Shown: in pieces, positions 20,148 to 29,696 of the stretch
Numbering within the stretch: the stretch's first letter is position 1
How the letters are laid out: every line of letters begins with the position of its first letter
Source of the DNA: Bacteroidota bacterium
GTDB lineage: Bacteria; Bacteroidota; Bacteroidia; UKL13-3
Length of the DNA: 64,000 bases
Assembly (NCBI GenBank): GCA_027482225.1
Contig: JAIXWD010000023.1
Coordinates: forward strand, 1 to 64,000
Direction of reading: 5' to 3'
The notes under the pieces: generated by a model
Told to the model about the DNA's origin: nothing
What the model saw: only the letters and a program-made list of their open reading frames with translations
The model's database searches: none
Translations under genes and position numbers: made by a program

Positions 20148-20284
20148 ATGAGTTTGCTTTTGCAAAGTTGTACAAATTTTTGAACGGTAAAATAAAATTT
20201 TAAGGTAAGCGTTAAATTCCTTAAAATAAAAAATTGGAACGTTGTTTGAAATCATCATCAACCAAATAAATATTTTAGTAGCAC

Positions 20285-21745
20285 ATGAAAAATTACTTAG
20301 GATTATTTGCCGTTGCAAGCCTTGGAGGACTTGTCGCTGTCGGTATTACAACATTAATTGATGACAAACATGCTGACACTTTTTCAGCAAATTACATGGC
20401 AAGATATGCCAGTTTAAACGAGTCAGGCAGTCGACCCGACTTTGTAGAGGTTGCCGATTTGGTTACCCCAACAGTAGTTCATATTGTTACTACCGTTGAG
20501 CCTAAACAGCAAGATCGTCAACAACAATTAAATCCGTTTGATTTATTTGGTCCTGGATTTGGATTTGAAATGCCTAACACACCTCGCAGTGGTTCGGGTA
20601 GTGGTGTTATTATTAGTGCTGATGGATATATTGTTACCAACAACCATGTTATAGATGGTGCCAATAAAATTAGGGTAATTCTTAATGATAAACGTGAGTA
20701 CAATGCTGAGCTTTTAGGGAAAGATCCAAATACAGACTTAGCATTACTACGCATTGATGAATCGAATTTACAATATGCAGTTGTTGGTAATAGTGATGAT
20801 GTAAAAGTAGGACAATGGGTTTTAGCTGTAGGTAATCCGTTTAACTTAACTAGTACTGTAACAGCAGGTATTGTAAGTGCAAAAGGGCGTAATTTAAATT
20901 TATTGCGTGATGCCCGTAATCCGGAAAGCCAATATAGTATTGAAAGTTTTATCCAAACAGATGCAGCTGTTAATCCAGGAAATAGTGGTGGTGCATTGGT
21001 TACATCTGATGGTAAATTGGTAGGGATTAATACCGCAATAGCAAGTCAAACTGGTCAGTATGCCGGTTATGCTTTTGCTGTACCAGCAAATTTAATGAAA
21101 AAAATTATTGGCGATTTAACCAAATATGGTGAGGTGCAAAGAGGTTTCTTGGGTATAAGCATTCAGGATGTAAATAGCCAATTGGCCGATAAAGAAGGAT
21201 TGCGTGAAGTACGTGGTGTTTTTGTTGCAAAAGTAAATCCCAATAGCAGCGCAGAAGATGCAGGTGTTAAAGATGGAGATGTGATTCTTAAAGTGGAAGA
21301 TGTAGTTGTGAATAGCAGTAGCGAATTACAAGAACAAGTTGGAAAACGCAGTCCGGGTGATAAGGTGAAATTAACAGTATTGCGAGATAACAAAGAAATG
21401 ATCTTTGAGACAGTGCTTAAAAATAAAGAGGGAAAAACGGGCTTGGTAAAAACCGAAAAAGTAGAAACCAATAAGGTTTTAGATGCCGAGTTTGAAACTG
21501 TAAATCGTGAGGATCGATTGAAATTAAAAATTACCAACGGTGTTCGTGTTAAAAAAGTTGCTGATAAAAGTATTTTAAAGAAGGCAGGAGTTCCAGTTGG
21601 GTTTATTATTACTAGCATAGACAAACAACCAGTAGCTACACCAAGTGAGGTTAAATCTGCTTTAGATAATGCAGGAGAAGGTGTTTTGTTAGCAGGAATG
21701 AATCCTGATGGCAGCAAAGGTTTTTATGGGATTGGATTGAAATAA
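20285..21745 (+). CDS. HtrA/Do-family periplasmic serine protease
   Basis: Protein of 486 residues. It has an N-terminal membrane helix or signal anchor (about 5-25) followed by a trypsin-like domain. The catalytic triad is His121 ('TNNHVIDG'), Asp151 ('NTDLALLRI') and Ser234 ('GNSGGAL'). Two PDZ domains follow ('FLGISIQDVN...' and 'GVRVKKVADKSILKKAGVPVG'). DegP/DegQ proteins degrade or refold misfolded envelope proteins. The gene stands alone and ends at a strong terminator. A TTTG box about 35 nt upstream of the start lacks a good -7 partner, so the promoter is uncertain. Confidence 0.93.
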   Translation: MKNYLGLFAVASLGGLVAVGITTLIDDKHADTFSANYMARYASLNESGSRPDFVEVADLVTPTVVHIVTTVEPKQQDRQQQLNPFDLFGPGFGFEMPNTPRSGSGSGVIISADGYIVTNNHVIDGANKIRVILNDKREYNAELLGKDPNTDLALLRIDESNLQYAVVGNSDDVKVGQWVLAVGNPFNLTSTVTAGIVSAKGRNLNLLRDARNPESQYSIESFIQTDAAVNPGNSGGALVTSDGKLVGINTAIASQTGQYAGYAFAVPANLMKKIIGDLTKYGEVQRGFLGISIQDVNSQLADKEGLREVRGVFVAKVNPNSSAEDAGVKDGDVILKVEDVVVNSSSELQEQVGKRSPGDKVKLTVLRDNKEMIFETVLKNKEGKTGLVKTEKVETNKVLDAEFETVNREDRLKLKITNGVRVKKVADKSILKKAGVPVGFIITSIDKQPVATPSEVKSALDNAGEGVLLAGMNPDGSKGFYGIGLK

Positions 21746-21768
21746 AACCGAAGAACATAGCATAAATG

Positions 21769-21807
21769 AAAAGACTCGCGGAGCTTTGCTCCGCGCGTCT
21801 TTTTTTA
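21769..21807 (+). terminator. Terminator of htrA
   Basis: Strong hairpin: 5-bp AAGAC/GTCTT plus 8-bp CGCGGAGC/GCTCCGCG around a TTT loop, one mismatch between the two parts, followed by T8. It sits 25 nt past the htrA stop. Confidence 0.9.
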
Positions 21808-21832
21808 TCTCATTAAGGTGTTGGTTTAATAT

Positions 21833-23056
21833 TTATTCCTCATTGTAGTTTAAATCTTTACTAAAAGTTTCATCAATATACCAAGTGCTTACCAATGCAA
21901 TGAAACTACAAACCACACCAACAATAATAGCAGCAGTAGTAATGCTGTAACTTTCGCTAAGCCATTTAAAACTTAAGGTGATGGGTACTACAGCTCCTCT
22001 TACAAAATTCGGTACCGTATTAGTTACTGTACTTCTTATGTTAGTACCAAACTGCTCACTGGCAATGGTTACAAATAATGCCCAATAGCCAGTAGCTGCT
22101 CCTAATAAAAAGCTCATAATTTTATAGTAAGTAATACTATTTGCTCCTACATATAAATAGATTAATGATAGTATTAGGCATGTAGTTAAATAAATCATCA
22201 CCACCTTTTTTCGGCTCTTCATTATCTGGCTTAGTAATCCACTTAATAAATCGCCAACAGATAAGCCCAAATAAGCATACATCACACAATCAGCTACATC
22301 AACTTGCACTCCATTATTGGCGGCAAATCGGTTACTTAGGTTAATTAAAACGCCAATTACATACCACACTGGTAAGCCAATTCCAATACAAGCCAAGTAT
22401 TTTAAAAATGTTTTATTAGAACTGAATAACATAAAAAAGTTACCACGCTTAATTGATGTGTTTTCAGCCGCTTGTTTGTACATGCCGCTTTCAAAAGCTC
22501 CAGCCCTCAATAATAGTAGGGCTAATCCCATGCATCCACCAGTAATATATGTGGTTTGCCATCCAAAGTTTTTGCCCACTAAGCCAGCAACTACAGCTCC
22601 TAAAGCACCAAAGGTTACTATAATCATTGTTCCATAGCCGCGCTTATCTTTATGCATACTTTCACTTACTAAAGTAATACCTGCGCCTAATTCTCCTGCA
22701 AGTCCTAAGCCTGCTATAAATCTCCACATCGCATACCCATCCAAGGTGGTAACAAAGGCGTTGGCTATATTAGCAAATGAGTATAAAAATATTGAACCAA
22801 ATAATACTGAAATTCGACCTTTTTTATCGCCTAATACGCCCCACAATATACCACCCAATAGCATGCCTGTCATCTGCACATTAAACAAGTAAATTTCGCT
22901 ATTTTTTAATGCTTCGCCTGAAATCCCAATAGCCTTAAGGCTTTCGTTTTTAACCACATTAAAAACAATCAAGTCGTATATATCTACGAAATAACCAAGC
23001 GCAGCAACTGCAATCAGGCTGTATAATTTTTTATTGTCTGATAATTTATTGCTCAT
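21833..23056 (-). CDS. MFS transporter
   Basis: Inner-membrane carrier of 407 residues with about 12 membrane helices. The MFS motif A is seen as 'GVLGDKKGR' between helices 2 and 3, and 'GYFVDIYDLIVFNVV' lies in helix 1 in the style of the metabolite:H+ symporter families. The substrate cannot be told. It overlaps the upstream reductase gene by 4 nt (ATGA), so it is second in a two-gene unit. Confidence 0.85.
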   Translation of the reverse strand: MSNKLSDNKKLYSLIAVAALGYFVDIYDLIVFNVVKNESLKAIGISGEALKNSEIYLFNVQMTGMLLGGILWGVLGDKKGRISVLFGSIFLYSFANIANAFVTTLDGYAMWRFIAGLGLAGELGAGITLVSESMHKDKRGYGTMIIVTFGALGAVVAGLVGKNFGWQTTYITGGCMGLALLLLRAGAFESGMYKQAAENTSIKRGNFFMLFSSNKTFLKYLACIGIGLPVWYVIGVLINLSNRFAANNGVQVDVADCVMYAYLGLSVGDLLSGLLSQIMKSRKKVVMIYLTTCLILSLIYLYVGANSITYYKIMSFLLGAATGYWALFVTIASEQFGTNIRSTVTNTVPNFVRGAVVPITLSFKWLSESYSITTAAIIVGVVCSFIALVSTWYIDETFSKDLNYNEE

Positions 23057-23535
23057 ATTAAATCTGCTATGATTTGGCTAAGTTTTTCTAAGTAAATTCG
23101 ATCAGTTTCATCGTAATGATTAATGTGTTCGCTATCGCAATCAAGTACACCAACCACCACATTTTTTTTCATAATGGGCACAACAATTTCACTTTTGCTA
23201 GCCGCACTGCAAGCAATATGTCCAGGGAATTTTTCTACATTAGGTACAATAATGGTTTGTTGATTTAACCAAGATGTGCCACAAACTCCTTTTCCTTTTG
23301 CAATGCGCGTACATGCAATCGGGCCTTGAAAGGGGCCTAAAACCAATTCGTTATTTTCAACCCAATAAAATCCAACCCACCACCAATTAAAAGTTTGTTT
23401 TAATGCCGCACCAATATTTGCCATGTTAGCTGTTAAGTTCTTTTCTCCTCTTATTAACGCTTTTATTTGTGGCAAAAGTACCTCATACTTTTCTGTTTTT
23501 GTTTGGGTTGATAGGATAAATAATTCTTCTGCCAT
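23053..23535 (-). CDS. msrC: Free methionine-(R)-sulfoxide reductase (GAF domain)
   Basis: Single GAF-domain protein of 160 residues that reduces free L-methionine (R)-S-oxide. The three family cysteines are present: Cys75 ('IACTRI'), Cys85 ('GVCGTS') and Cys109 ('HIACSA'), with 'SEIVVPI' following. I use the ATG giving 'MAEELFILST'; an upstream start would add ten residues. Its stop overlaps the start of the MFS gene. Role is repair of oxidised methionine in the cytosol. Confidence 0.87.
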   Translation of the reverse strand: MAEELFILSTQTKTEKYEVLLPQIKALIRGEKNLTANMANIGAALKQTFNWWWVGFYWVENNELVLGPFQGPIACTRIAKGKGVCGTSWLNQQTIIVPNVEKFPGHIACSAASKSEIVVPIMKKNVVVGVLDCDSEHINHYDETDRIYLEKLSQIIADLI

Positions 23536-23601
23536 GATGAAAACAATACTAAGTAATTGTTTCAATAAAAAAAATGGGTTTTAGACTCACTAATGAGGAA
23601 T

Positions 23602-23629
23602 AAAAAAGCCACTCGACTTGAGTGGCTTT
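23602..23629 (-). terminator. Terminator of tRNA-Asp
   Basis: Perfect 10-bp stem AAAGCCACTC/GAGTGGCTTT with a 5-nt loop, directly after the tRNA 3' end on the minus strand and followed by T-rich sequence. It could also stop plus-strand reading. Confidence 0.8.
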
Positions 23630-23630
23630 G

Positions 23631-23704
23631 CGGTGCGGACGGGACTCGAACCCGCGACCCCCTGCGTGACAGGCAGGTATTCTAACCAGCTGAACTACCG
23701 CACC
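23631..23704 (-). tRNA. tRNA-Asp (GTC)
   Basis: 74-nt cloverleaf without encoded CCA. Acceptor GGTGCGG pairs with CCGCACC, discriminator G. The anticodon arm CCTGC/GCAGG encloses a loop with anticodon GTC. The T arm carries the GGTTCGAGTCC type sequence. It is a single tRNA gene with its own promoter (23758-23787) and terminator. Confidence 0.97.
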
Positions 23705-23757
23705 GTTACATTTATAAAGATATTTTTTCTTGCGATTTGTTCTCCTTATAAGGTGTG

Positions 23758-23787
23758 CAAATGTAGGCTAAAATATTATTTTGTCAA
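23758..23787 (-). promoter_or_regulatory. tRNA-Asp promoter
   Basis: On the minus strand TTG, a 19-nt spacer and TACATTTG, matching the Bacteroidota consensus TTTG-N19-TAnnTTTG except for the first T. Transcription would begin about 45 nt before the tRNA. Confidence 0.75.
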
Positions 23788-23966
23788 TACTTTGGCCCAA
23801 AAAAAGTGAAAAAAGGAAAGATTAATTTGCAATTCGCTGTTTTACTGAATGATTTTTTTATGTCAATAAGCCCCAATTGGGCAATTATAAACAATACTCA
23901 CACTTCTATTGGTTGGTTTCTATTTTTTAGAATAATCTTTGTTACTTTGCAACCTCAAATAAAACT

Positions 23967-24920
23967 ATGGCATATTTCGATTTTGAAAAACCTATTGAAG
24001 AATTGGAACTTCAACTAGAGAATATTAAAAAAACAGCCGATAAAAACAAGCTAGATTTAACAGCATCTGTTTTTGAATTGCAAGAGAAAATAGAAAAGGC
24101 TAAGCAAGATATTTATTCAAATCTAACAGGATGGCAAAGGGTACAAATATCTCGTCATACAGATAGACCTTATACTTTAGATTATGTTGAACATGTATTT
24201 ACTGATTTTATTGAAATGCATGGCGACAGAAATGTAAAAGATGATAAGGCCATGATTGGTGGTATTGCCCGAATTGGAGATCAAAGTGTAATGGTTATTG
24301 GTCATCAAAAAGGAAGAAATACCAAGCAGCGCCAGATGCGAAATTTTGGTATGGCCAACCCTGAAGGATACAGAAAAGCGTTACGCTTAATGAAGTTGGC
24401 AGAGAAGTTTAACATGCCAATTATAACGCTTATTGATACTCCAGGTGCTTCTCCAGGATTAGAGGCAGAAGAGCGTGGACAAGGAGAGGCTATTGCAAAA
24501 AATCTGTTGGAAATGAGTGTACTAAAAGTACCTGTAATTTGTGTGGTGATAGGAGAGGGCGCATCAGGTGGTGCTTTGGGTATTGGTATAGGAGATAGGG
24601 TAATGATGCTAGAGAATACTTGGTATTCGGTAATTTCTCCTGAATCGTGCTCATCTATTTTATGGAGAAGCTGGGAACATAAAGAGAAAGCTGCAGAAGC
24701 ATTAAAACTTACTGCTAAAGATATGCTTAAAAATGGATTAATTGATGGTGTAATACCTGAACCATTAGGAGGTGCGCATAATAATCCCGAAAAAATGTAT
24801 CAAACTTTAAAAGATTCATTACAAAATATGATTGCTGATTTAAGTAAGTTAAGCTGTGAAAAATTAATTGAAACCCGTATTGGTAAGTTCAGTAAAATGG
24901 GCTCATATACAGAGCTGTAG
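23967..24920 (+). CDS. accA: Acetyl-CoA carboxylase carboxyltransferase alpha subunit
   Basis: Protein of 317 residues, half of the heteromeric carboxyltransferase that makes malonyl-CoA for fatty-acid synthesis. It shows the N-terminal helical pair '[17 protein letters not shown]', '[12 protein letters not shown]', '[19 protein letters not shown]', and the crotonase-type loops '[21 protein letters not shown]' and '[12 protein letters not shown]'. The length is normal. The partner accD is not in the window. The gene lies alone between tRNA-Asp (opposite strand) and its terminator. An imperfect -7 box TTACTTTG lies 17 nt before the start. Confidence 0.97.
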   Translation: MAYFDFEKPIEELELQLENIKKTADKNKLDLTASVFELQEKIEKAKQDIYSNLTGWQRVQISRHTDRPYTLDYVEHVFTDFIEMHGDRNVKDDKAMIGGIARIGDQSVMVIGHQKGRNTKQRQMRNFGMANPEGYRKALRLMKLAEKFNMPIITLIDTPGASPGLEAEERGQGEAIAKNLLEMSVLKVPVICVVIGEGASGGALGIGIGDRVMMLENTWYSVISPESCSSILWRSWEHKEKAAEALKLTAKDMLKNGLIDGVIPEPLGGAHNNPEKMYQTLKDSLQNMIADLSKLSCEKLIETRIGKFSKMGSYTEL

Positions 24921-24945
24921 TGGATTACAATATTAACTTTTAAAC

Positions 24946-24975
24946 ATGCCACGGTATATTACTGTGGCATTTTTA
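24946..24975 (+). terminator. Terminator of accA
   Basis: Stem ATGCCAC/GTGGCAT with an 11-nt loop, then TTTTTATT, 25 nt past the accA stop. Confidence 0.75.
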
Positions 24976-25037
24976 TTAGTTTTTGTTTATCAATGCCATC
25001 ACAAAAAAAGCTCCGAAAATCGAGGCGTTAAATTTAG

Positions 25038-25111
<74 letters not shown>

Positions 25112-25121
25112 TTATGTGGTG

Positions 25122-25152
25122 CAAATATATCAATTGCATCACCTAATGCAAA
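25122..25152 (-). promoter_or_regulatory. tRNA-Ala promoter
   Basis: On the minus strand a perfect TTTG, 19-nt spacer, TATATTTG. This is an exact match to the Bacteroidota primary-sigma consensus; the -7 box ends 10 nt before the tRNA 5' end. Confidence 0.85.
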
Positions 25153-25191
25153 TATTTTTGAGAGCAGTTTTTAATCAATTGTTTGTCAGTT

Positions 25192-27213
25192 TTATTCTAT
25201 TTGTTTTTGAAGTGCAAAAAGTTCATCACGTAATCTTGCTGCTTCCATAAAATCTAAGTTTTTAGCGGCCTTTTGCATGCGTTTTTGTGTTTCTTCAGTT
25301 GCTTTTTTCAATTGGTCTTTATTCATATATTGAATCACAGGATCAGCGGCAACATTTAATTCTTCCGGTTCAACATAATAACGCATTTCTTGAGTTCCTT
25401 CCCTTGAATCGGCAACACTTGTTTGTTTTAAAATTTCTTCAGTATTTTTTCTTACTGTTTTAGGTGTAATTCCGTGTGCCAAGTTATAAGCAATTTGTTT
25501 ATCGCGTCTTCTATTGGTTTCATCAATAGTTCTGCGCATACTTTCGGTAATTTTGTCGGCATACATAATTACATGGCCATTCTCGTTTCGCGCAGCTCTA
25601 CCAATAGTTTGTGTTAGCGATTTGTCGTTACGTAAAAAACCTTCTTTATCAGCATCCATTATTGCTACCAAGCTCACTTCTGGCAGGTCTAAACCCTCTC
25701 TTAAAAGGTTAACACCTATCAATACATCAAAAACACCTAATCTTAAATCTCTTAAAATTTCTACACGTTCAAGTGTTTTAACTTCACTGTGTATATATCT
25801 ACATTTGATATTAAGTTTAGCCATGTATTTGGATAATTCTTCAGCCATACGTTTGGTTAAAGTAGTTACCAAAATACGGTCACCCATTTTTATGCGCTCA
25901 TCAATCGCGTCCAATAAATCATCAACTTGATTGCTGCTTGGTCTAATTTCAATGGTAGGGTCTAATAACCCTGTTGGTCGAATAATTTGTTCAACAACTA
26001 CACCTTCGCTTAAGCGCAATTCGTATTCGCTGGGTGTAGCACTCACATATACTACTTGATTCACTACCTGCTCAAATTCATTAAACGTAAGTGGTCTGTT
26101 GTCCATAGCACTTGGCAAACGAAAACCATATTCCACTAAATTTTCCTTACGTGCTCTATCACCTCCATACATGGCACGCACTTGTGGCATAGTGGCGTGA
26201 CTTTCGTCAACAAACATCATGTAGTCTTTTGGGAAATAATCTATCAAACAAAAGGGGCGTTCTCCAGGCTTACGTTGGTCCATGTATCGGCTATAATTTT
26301 CTATTCCGCTACAGTAACCTAGCTCACGCATCATTTCCATATCAAAATTTGTGCGCTCTTCCAATCGTTTAGCTTCTAAATGTTTGCCTATACTTTTAAA
26401 ATATTCTACTTGTGCTACTAAATCATCTTGTATTTCTCGAATAGATCGATTTAGTTGATCTTTGGGCGTAACATACATGTTGGCAGGGAAAATGGCAATT
26501 TCGCTAACTCGTTCCTGTTGCTTACCGCTTACGGGATCAATAACTGCAATATTTTCAATTTCGTTTCCGAAAAATGTAATGCGGAAGGCAAAATCAGCAT
26601 AAGCAGGAAACACATCTAATACATCACCTTTAACCCTGAAATTACCACGGTTAAAGTCCGCTGTTGTTCTAGAATAAAGGGAATCTACTAATGCATATAA
26701 AATAGTATTTCGCGAAATCTTTTGTGATTCGTGAAGGCGAATAATACTGCTTTCATAATCTTTAGGATTTCCCGCACCATATATACAACTTACTGAAGCA
26801 AGTACAATCACATCTCTTCGTCCTGATAAAAGTGAAGATGTAGTTTTTAAACGCAATTTTTCGATTTCCTGATTTATTGCCAAGTCTTTTTCTATGTATG
26901 TATTGCTCGAAGGAATAAAGGCTTCGGGTTGATAATAGTCGTAATAAGAAACGAAATACTCCACCGCATTTTCAGGGAAAAACTGCTTAAACTCGCCATA
27001 TAATTGCGCTACCAAAGTTTTGTTATGACTCACAATTAAAGTAGGCTTTTGCACTTGCTGAATAATATTGGCCATGGTAAATGTTTTACCCGATCCAGTT
27101 ACCCCTAATAAAGTTTGGTATTTATTGCCATTATTGACTCCCTCAACCAGTTGTTTGATAGCTGTAGGTTGATCACCACTTGGCACATATTCCGATGTTA
27201 ATTTAAATGTCAT
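25192..27213 (-). CDS. uvrB: UvrABC excinuclease subunit B
   Basis: DNA damage recognition and helicase subunit of nucleotide excision repair, 673 residues. It has Walker A 'GVTGSGKTFTMA', the beta-hairpin 'YYDYYQPEAFIP', 'DESHATMPQVRAMYGGD', helicase C motif 'IGVNLLREGLDLPEVSLVAI' and 'QTIGRAARNENG'. The C-terminal UVR motif that binds UvrC is present ('KAAKNLDFMEAARLRDEL'). A minus-strand TAGATTTG (27224-27231) fits a -7 box but has no -33 partner. A strong hairpin lies further upstream. Confidence 0.98.
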   Translation of the reverse strand: MTFKLTSEYVPSGDQPTAIKQLVEGVNNGNKYQTLLGVTGSGKTFTMANIIQQVQKPTLIVSHNKTLVAQLYGEFKQFFPENAVEYFVSYYDYYQPEAFIPSSNTYIEKDLAINQEIEKLRLKTTSSLLSGRRDVIVLASVSCIYGAGNPKDYESSIIRLHESQKISRNTILYALVDSLYSRTTADFNRGNFRVKGDVLDVFPAYADFAFRITFFGNEIENIAVIDPVSGKQQERVSEIAIFPANMYVTPKDQLNRSIREIQDDLVAQVEYFKSIGKHLEAKRLEERTNFDMEMMRELGYCSGIENYSRYMDQRKPGERPFCLIDYFPKDYMMFVDESHATMPQVRAMYGGDRARKENLVEYGFRLPSAMDNRPLTFNEFEQVVNQVVYVSATPSEYELRLSEGVVVEQIIRPTGLLDPTIEIRPSSNQVDDLLDAIDERIKMGDRILVTTLTKRMAEELSKYMAKLNIKCRYIHSEVKTLERVEILRDLRLGVFDVLIGVNLLREGLDLPEVSLVAIMDADKEGFLRNDKSLTQTIGRAARNENGHVIMYADKITESMRRTIDETNRRRDKQIAYNLAHGITPKTVRKNTEEILKQTSVADSREGTQEMRYYVEPEELNVAADPVIQYMNKDQLKKATEETQKRMQKAAKNLDFMEAARLRDELFALQKQIE

Positions 27214-27263
27214 AGTAACTAAACAAATCTAATAAAAGTAATTGAAGTAATTGGGTTAATTCT

Positions 27264-27308
27264 GAAAAACACTAAGCCCCGATTCAATTCAGAATCGGGG
27301 CTTAGTGT
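27264..27308 (-). terminator. Strong orphan terminator upstream of uvrB
   Basis: Perfect 16-bp inverted repeat (27269-27284 with 27293-27308, core CTAAGCCCCGATT) around an 8-nt loop. On the minus strand it is followed by five T. No annotated gene ends in front of it, since lipA has its own terminator 260 nt earlier. Confidence 0.8.
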
Positions 27309-27570
27309 CCTTATAAACCCTAAGCTAAATAAAAAGGCAACATTGACAAAAACTTGTTGGTTTGCATTAATTTACTATACTCAACTATCAATTTAATGTA
27401 TCTCATTTATCTAGTTTGTAATTAGTCTAAATGTTTGCCATTATTTTCTGATGTTGTTTAATGTCAGTCACAGAAATGTTAAGTAATAACTGAAATATCA
27501 AACTATATTTTGTAATGCTCAAATATATTTTGTTGTCATTTTACTAAATAATTCCTGTTTTGGTAAATGC

Positions 27571-27604
27571 AAAAGCGCCCTGATATTTATATCAGGGCGC
27601 TTTT
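27571..27604 (-). terminator. Terminator of lipA
   Basis: Perfect 14-bp stem AAAAGCGCCCTGAT/ATCAGGGCGCTTTT with a 6-nt loop, 21 nt past the lipA stop. The A/T ends make it usable in both directions. Confidence 0.9.
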
Positions 27605-27625
27605 AAAACTATTGCCTTAATTAAA

Positions 27626-28495
27626 TTATAATAAATGTTTTTCTGCATGGTATGAAGAACGAACCAATGGCCCCGACTCGACATATTTAAGCCCCATATT
27701 AAGTCCTGCTTCTTTAAAATAGTCAAATTCTTCAGGGGTAACAAAACGTTCCACATTTAAGTGCATTTTAGTTGGTTGTAGGTATTGACCTAAGGTAACC
27801 ACATCACAGCCCCAATCTTTTAAGTCTTGTAAAACTTCAAGTACTTCTTCTTTGGTTTCTCCTAAACCTAACATAATTCCAGATTTAGTTCTGCGGCCGC
27901 GTTCTTTTGTTTTTAAAATCTGCTCTAAACTTCTTTCATATTTTGCTTGCGGCCTAACTTTACGATAAAGCCTTTTTACTGTTTCCATATTGTGAGAAAC
28001 AACTTCTGGTTTTTCATCAATCACCTGATACAATAAATCCCACTTAGATAAAAAGTCAGGAATTAGTGTTTCAATTGTTGTACCTGGGTTTAGCTCTTTT
28101 ACTAATCTGATGGTATCAGCCCAAACTTTTGCACCTTTATCTTTTAATTCATCACGATTCACTGAGGTAAGTACTGCATGCTTTACCCCCATTAATTTTA
28201 TGGCTTCTGCAACGCGCAAAGGCTCAGATAAATCATAATCTTGGGCTCGGCCAGTAGCAACTGCACAAAAACTGCAACTGCGTGTACATACATTACCAAG
28301 AATCATAAATGTAGCAGTACCTGCTCCCCAGCATTCTCCCATGTTTGGGCAACTTCCACTTTCACAAATTGTATGCAGTTTATATTCATCAACAATCTTT
28401 CTTACATTACGGAAGTTTTCTCCTGTAGGTAATTTTACTTTTAACCAAGATGGTTTTTTTATACGTTCTTCTGCTAAAGTTGGTAATTCTATCAT
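27626..28495 (-). CDS. lipA: Lipoyl synthase
   Basis: Radical SAM enzyme of 289 residues that inserts two sulfurs into protein-bound octanoate. The auxiliary cluster cysteines are Cys44, Cys49 and Cys55 ('[12 protein letters not shown]'); the radical SAM cluster is Cys70, Cys74 and Cys77 ('CTRSCSFC'). The C-terminal 'RSSYHA' carries the serine ligand of the auxiliary cluster. It starts 2 nt after the stop of an outer-membrane-like gene, so they share a transcript. lipB is not in the window. Confidence 0.97.
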   Translation of the reverse strand: MIELPTLAEERIKKPSWLKVKLPTGENFRNVRKIVDEYKLHTICESGSCPNMGECWGAGTATFMILGNVCTRSCSFCAVATGRAQDYDLSEPLRVAEAIKLMGVKHAVLTSVNRDELKDKGAKVWADTIRLVKELNPGTTIETLIPDFLSKWDLLYQVIDEKPEVVSHNMETVKRLYRKVRPQAKYERSLEQILKTKERGRRTKSGIMLGLGETKEEVLEVLQDLKDWGCDVVTLGQYLQPTKMHLNVERFVTPEEFDYFKEAGLNMGLKYVESGPLVRSSYHAEKHLL

Positions 28496-28497
28496 GT

Positions 28498-29265
28498 TTA
28501 TCTGTTCTGTCCGAAATTAAATCCTAAAAATAATGTAATGTATAATTGATTGTTTTTGGCCAATTCATTAGCCATTAATGGCAGCGGTTGAGCAAATAGA
28601 TCAACACAAAATCCAGCTTCTAAACTGTTAAATGCATCAGGGTAATCGCCCCACTCAACTGACAAACTATTTTTAAAATGGCCACCTATACGAGCTGTCA
28701 TTTCATCAAATCCACGTGTAAAGGTAGCATTTCCATAGATGATATAAGGAGTAGTGTGTGTATTTATGGGTTCGTATTTTTCTGTAGCAATATAATCTTG
28801 ACCAAATGGATCTTGAGATAGTTTAAATACATCAATATAAATTGGTTTTAATAAAGCAGTGGTAAAACCAAATGAGTAATTATAGTGTAAGGAAACGGAG
28901 TTTTTATAATCGCGGGTGGTGATAAATATATTTTGACCATAACCTGTACGAAGGAAAAATGCCATGTTAACTCGTCCTGGAGTGTATTGCTTTGGGTTGT
29001 CAGATTGACCATAAACACGCTCTTCTTTTGGATGTCGAATACGTGCTAATTCCAATTCAAATCCGTTTTTCAGGAGCGCTGTTTTTTGCCACTGGTATTT
29101 AAAGTTTATACCTCCTAAGCTTGAGCTGTTTAAATTTCCACCATATAGCACACGTTTCCTATATAGCAATGTTGGTTCTGTTATTAAGTCGTTTTGTGCT
29201 ATAGCATTTAAAGCTGTTAGCATAAAAACCACACTACATAATTTGGCAACAACAGTCATGTGCAT
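28498..29265 (-). CDS. Exported beta-barrel-like protein of unknown function
   Basis: Protein of 255 residues with a signal peptide ending 'NAIAQN'. Alternating aromatic and polar strands ('[25 protein letters not shown]', ending '[14 protein letters not shown]') suggest a small outer-membrane beta barrel. I do not recognise a family. It lies directly upstream of lipA (2 nt). The start could be the first or third codon (both Met). Its start region overlaps the osmC promoter on the other strand. Confidence 0.65.
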   Translation of the reverse strand: MHMTVVAKLCSVVFMLTALNAIAQNDLITEPTLLYRKRVLYGGNLNSSSLGGINFKYQWQKTALLKNGFELELARIRHPKEERVYGQSDNPKQYTPGRVNMAFFLRTGYGQNIFITTRDYKNSVSLHYNYSFGFTTALLKPIYIDVFKLSQDPFGQDYIATEKYEPINTHTTPYIIYGNATFTRGFDEMTARIGGHFKNSLSVEWGDYPDAFNSLEAGFCVDLFAQPLPLMANELAKNNQLYITLFLGFNFGQNR

Positions 29266-29272
29266 ATATTTG
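29242..29272 (+). promoter_or_regulatory. osmC promoter
   Basis: TTTG, 19-nt spacer, TATATTTG: an exact Bacteroidota consensus promoter. It ends 22 nt before the osmC start, and most of it lies inside the first codons of the divergent gene. Confidence 0.8.
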
Positions 29273-29294
29273 AAAATTCAAAAATAAAAAAAAT

Positions 29295-29696
29295 ATGTAT
29301 ACTTCTGAGGTTATTTATTTAGGAGGTTTGCGCACGCAAGCTAAACATATGATAAGCGAAAGTGTAATGATAACAGACGCACCTATAGATAATCAGGGTA
29401 AAGGCGAGGCGTTTTCTCCAACTGACTTGTTAGCCACATCATTAGCCCAATGTATGATGACCATTATGGGTATTGAAGCTGTTAAACTTGACATTAATTT
29501 GACAGGAACTAAAATTGAAGTAACAAAAAAAATGACTGTTAGCCCAAGAAAAGTGGCTAAGATAGATATAGTATTTCATTTGCCTGAATCGGCATTTAAA
29601 TACAAAATTGAGTTAGAACATGCTGCATTAAACTGTCCAGTTGCACTTTCGTTAAACCCAGAACTTAAGCAGCATGTTGTATTTAACTACGTTTAG
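29295..29696 (+). CDS. OsmC/Ohr-family protein
   Basis: Protein of 133 residues of the OsmC family, thiol peroxidases that reduce organic hydroperoxides in the cytosol. The two redox cysteines are visible in 'LAQCMMTIMG' and 'LNCPVALSL'. 'GKGEAFSPTDLLATSLAQC' is the usual segment before the first Cys. It has its own promoter and ends convergent with a small lipoprotein gene, overlapping it by 4 nt. Confidence 0.9.
   Translation: MYTSEVIYLGGLRTQAKHMISESVMITDAPIDNQGKGEAFSPTDLLATSLAQCMMTIMGIEAVKLDINLTGTKIEVTKKMTVSPRKVAKIDIVFHLPESAFKYKIELEHAALNCPVALSLNPELKQHVVFNYV

Larger units (their letters stand above)
27214..27625. other. lipA-uvrB intergenic region with two terminators
   Basis: This 412-nt gap holds the lipA terminator at its right end, a second strong minus-strand terminator near its left end, and about 260 nt of AT-rich sequence between them. 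A minus-strand TATATTTG (27520-27527) could start a small transcript. The only open frame of note is 28 codons (27320-27406, minus). See findings. Confidence 0.5.

Noticed and set aside
23618-23809. 63-codon plus-strand frame containing 'VRTGLEPATPCVTGRYSNQLNYRTV'
   Set aside because: It is the antisense of tRNA-Asp; this peptide is a well-known false gene in databases.
23806-24018. 70-codon frame overlapping the start of accA
   Set aside because: Different frame from accA, overlaps its conserved N-terminus, and has no coding features.
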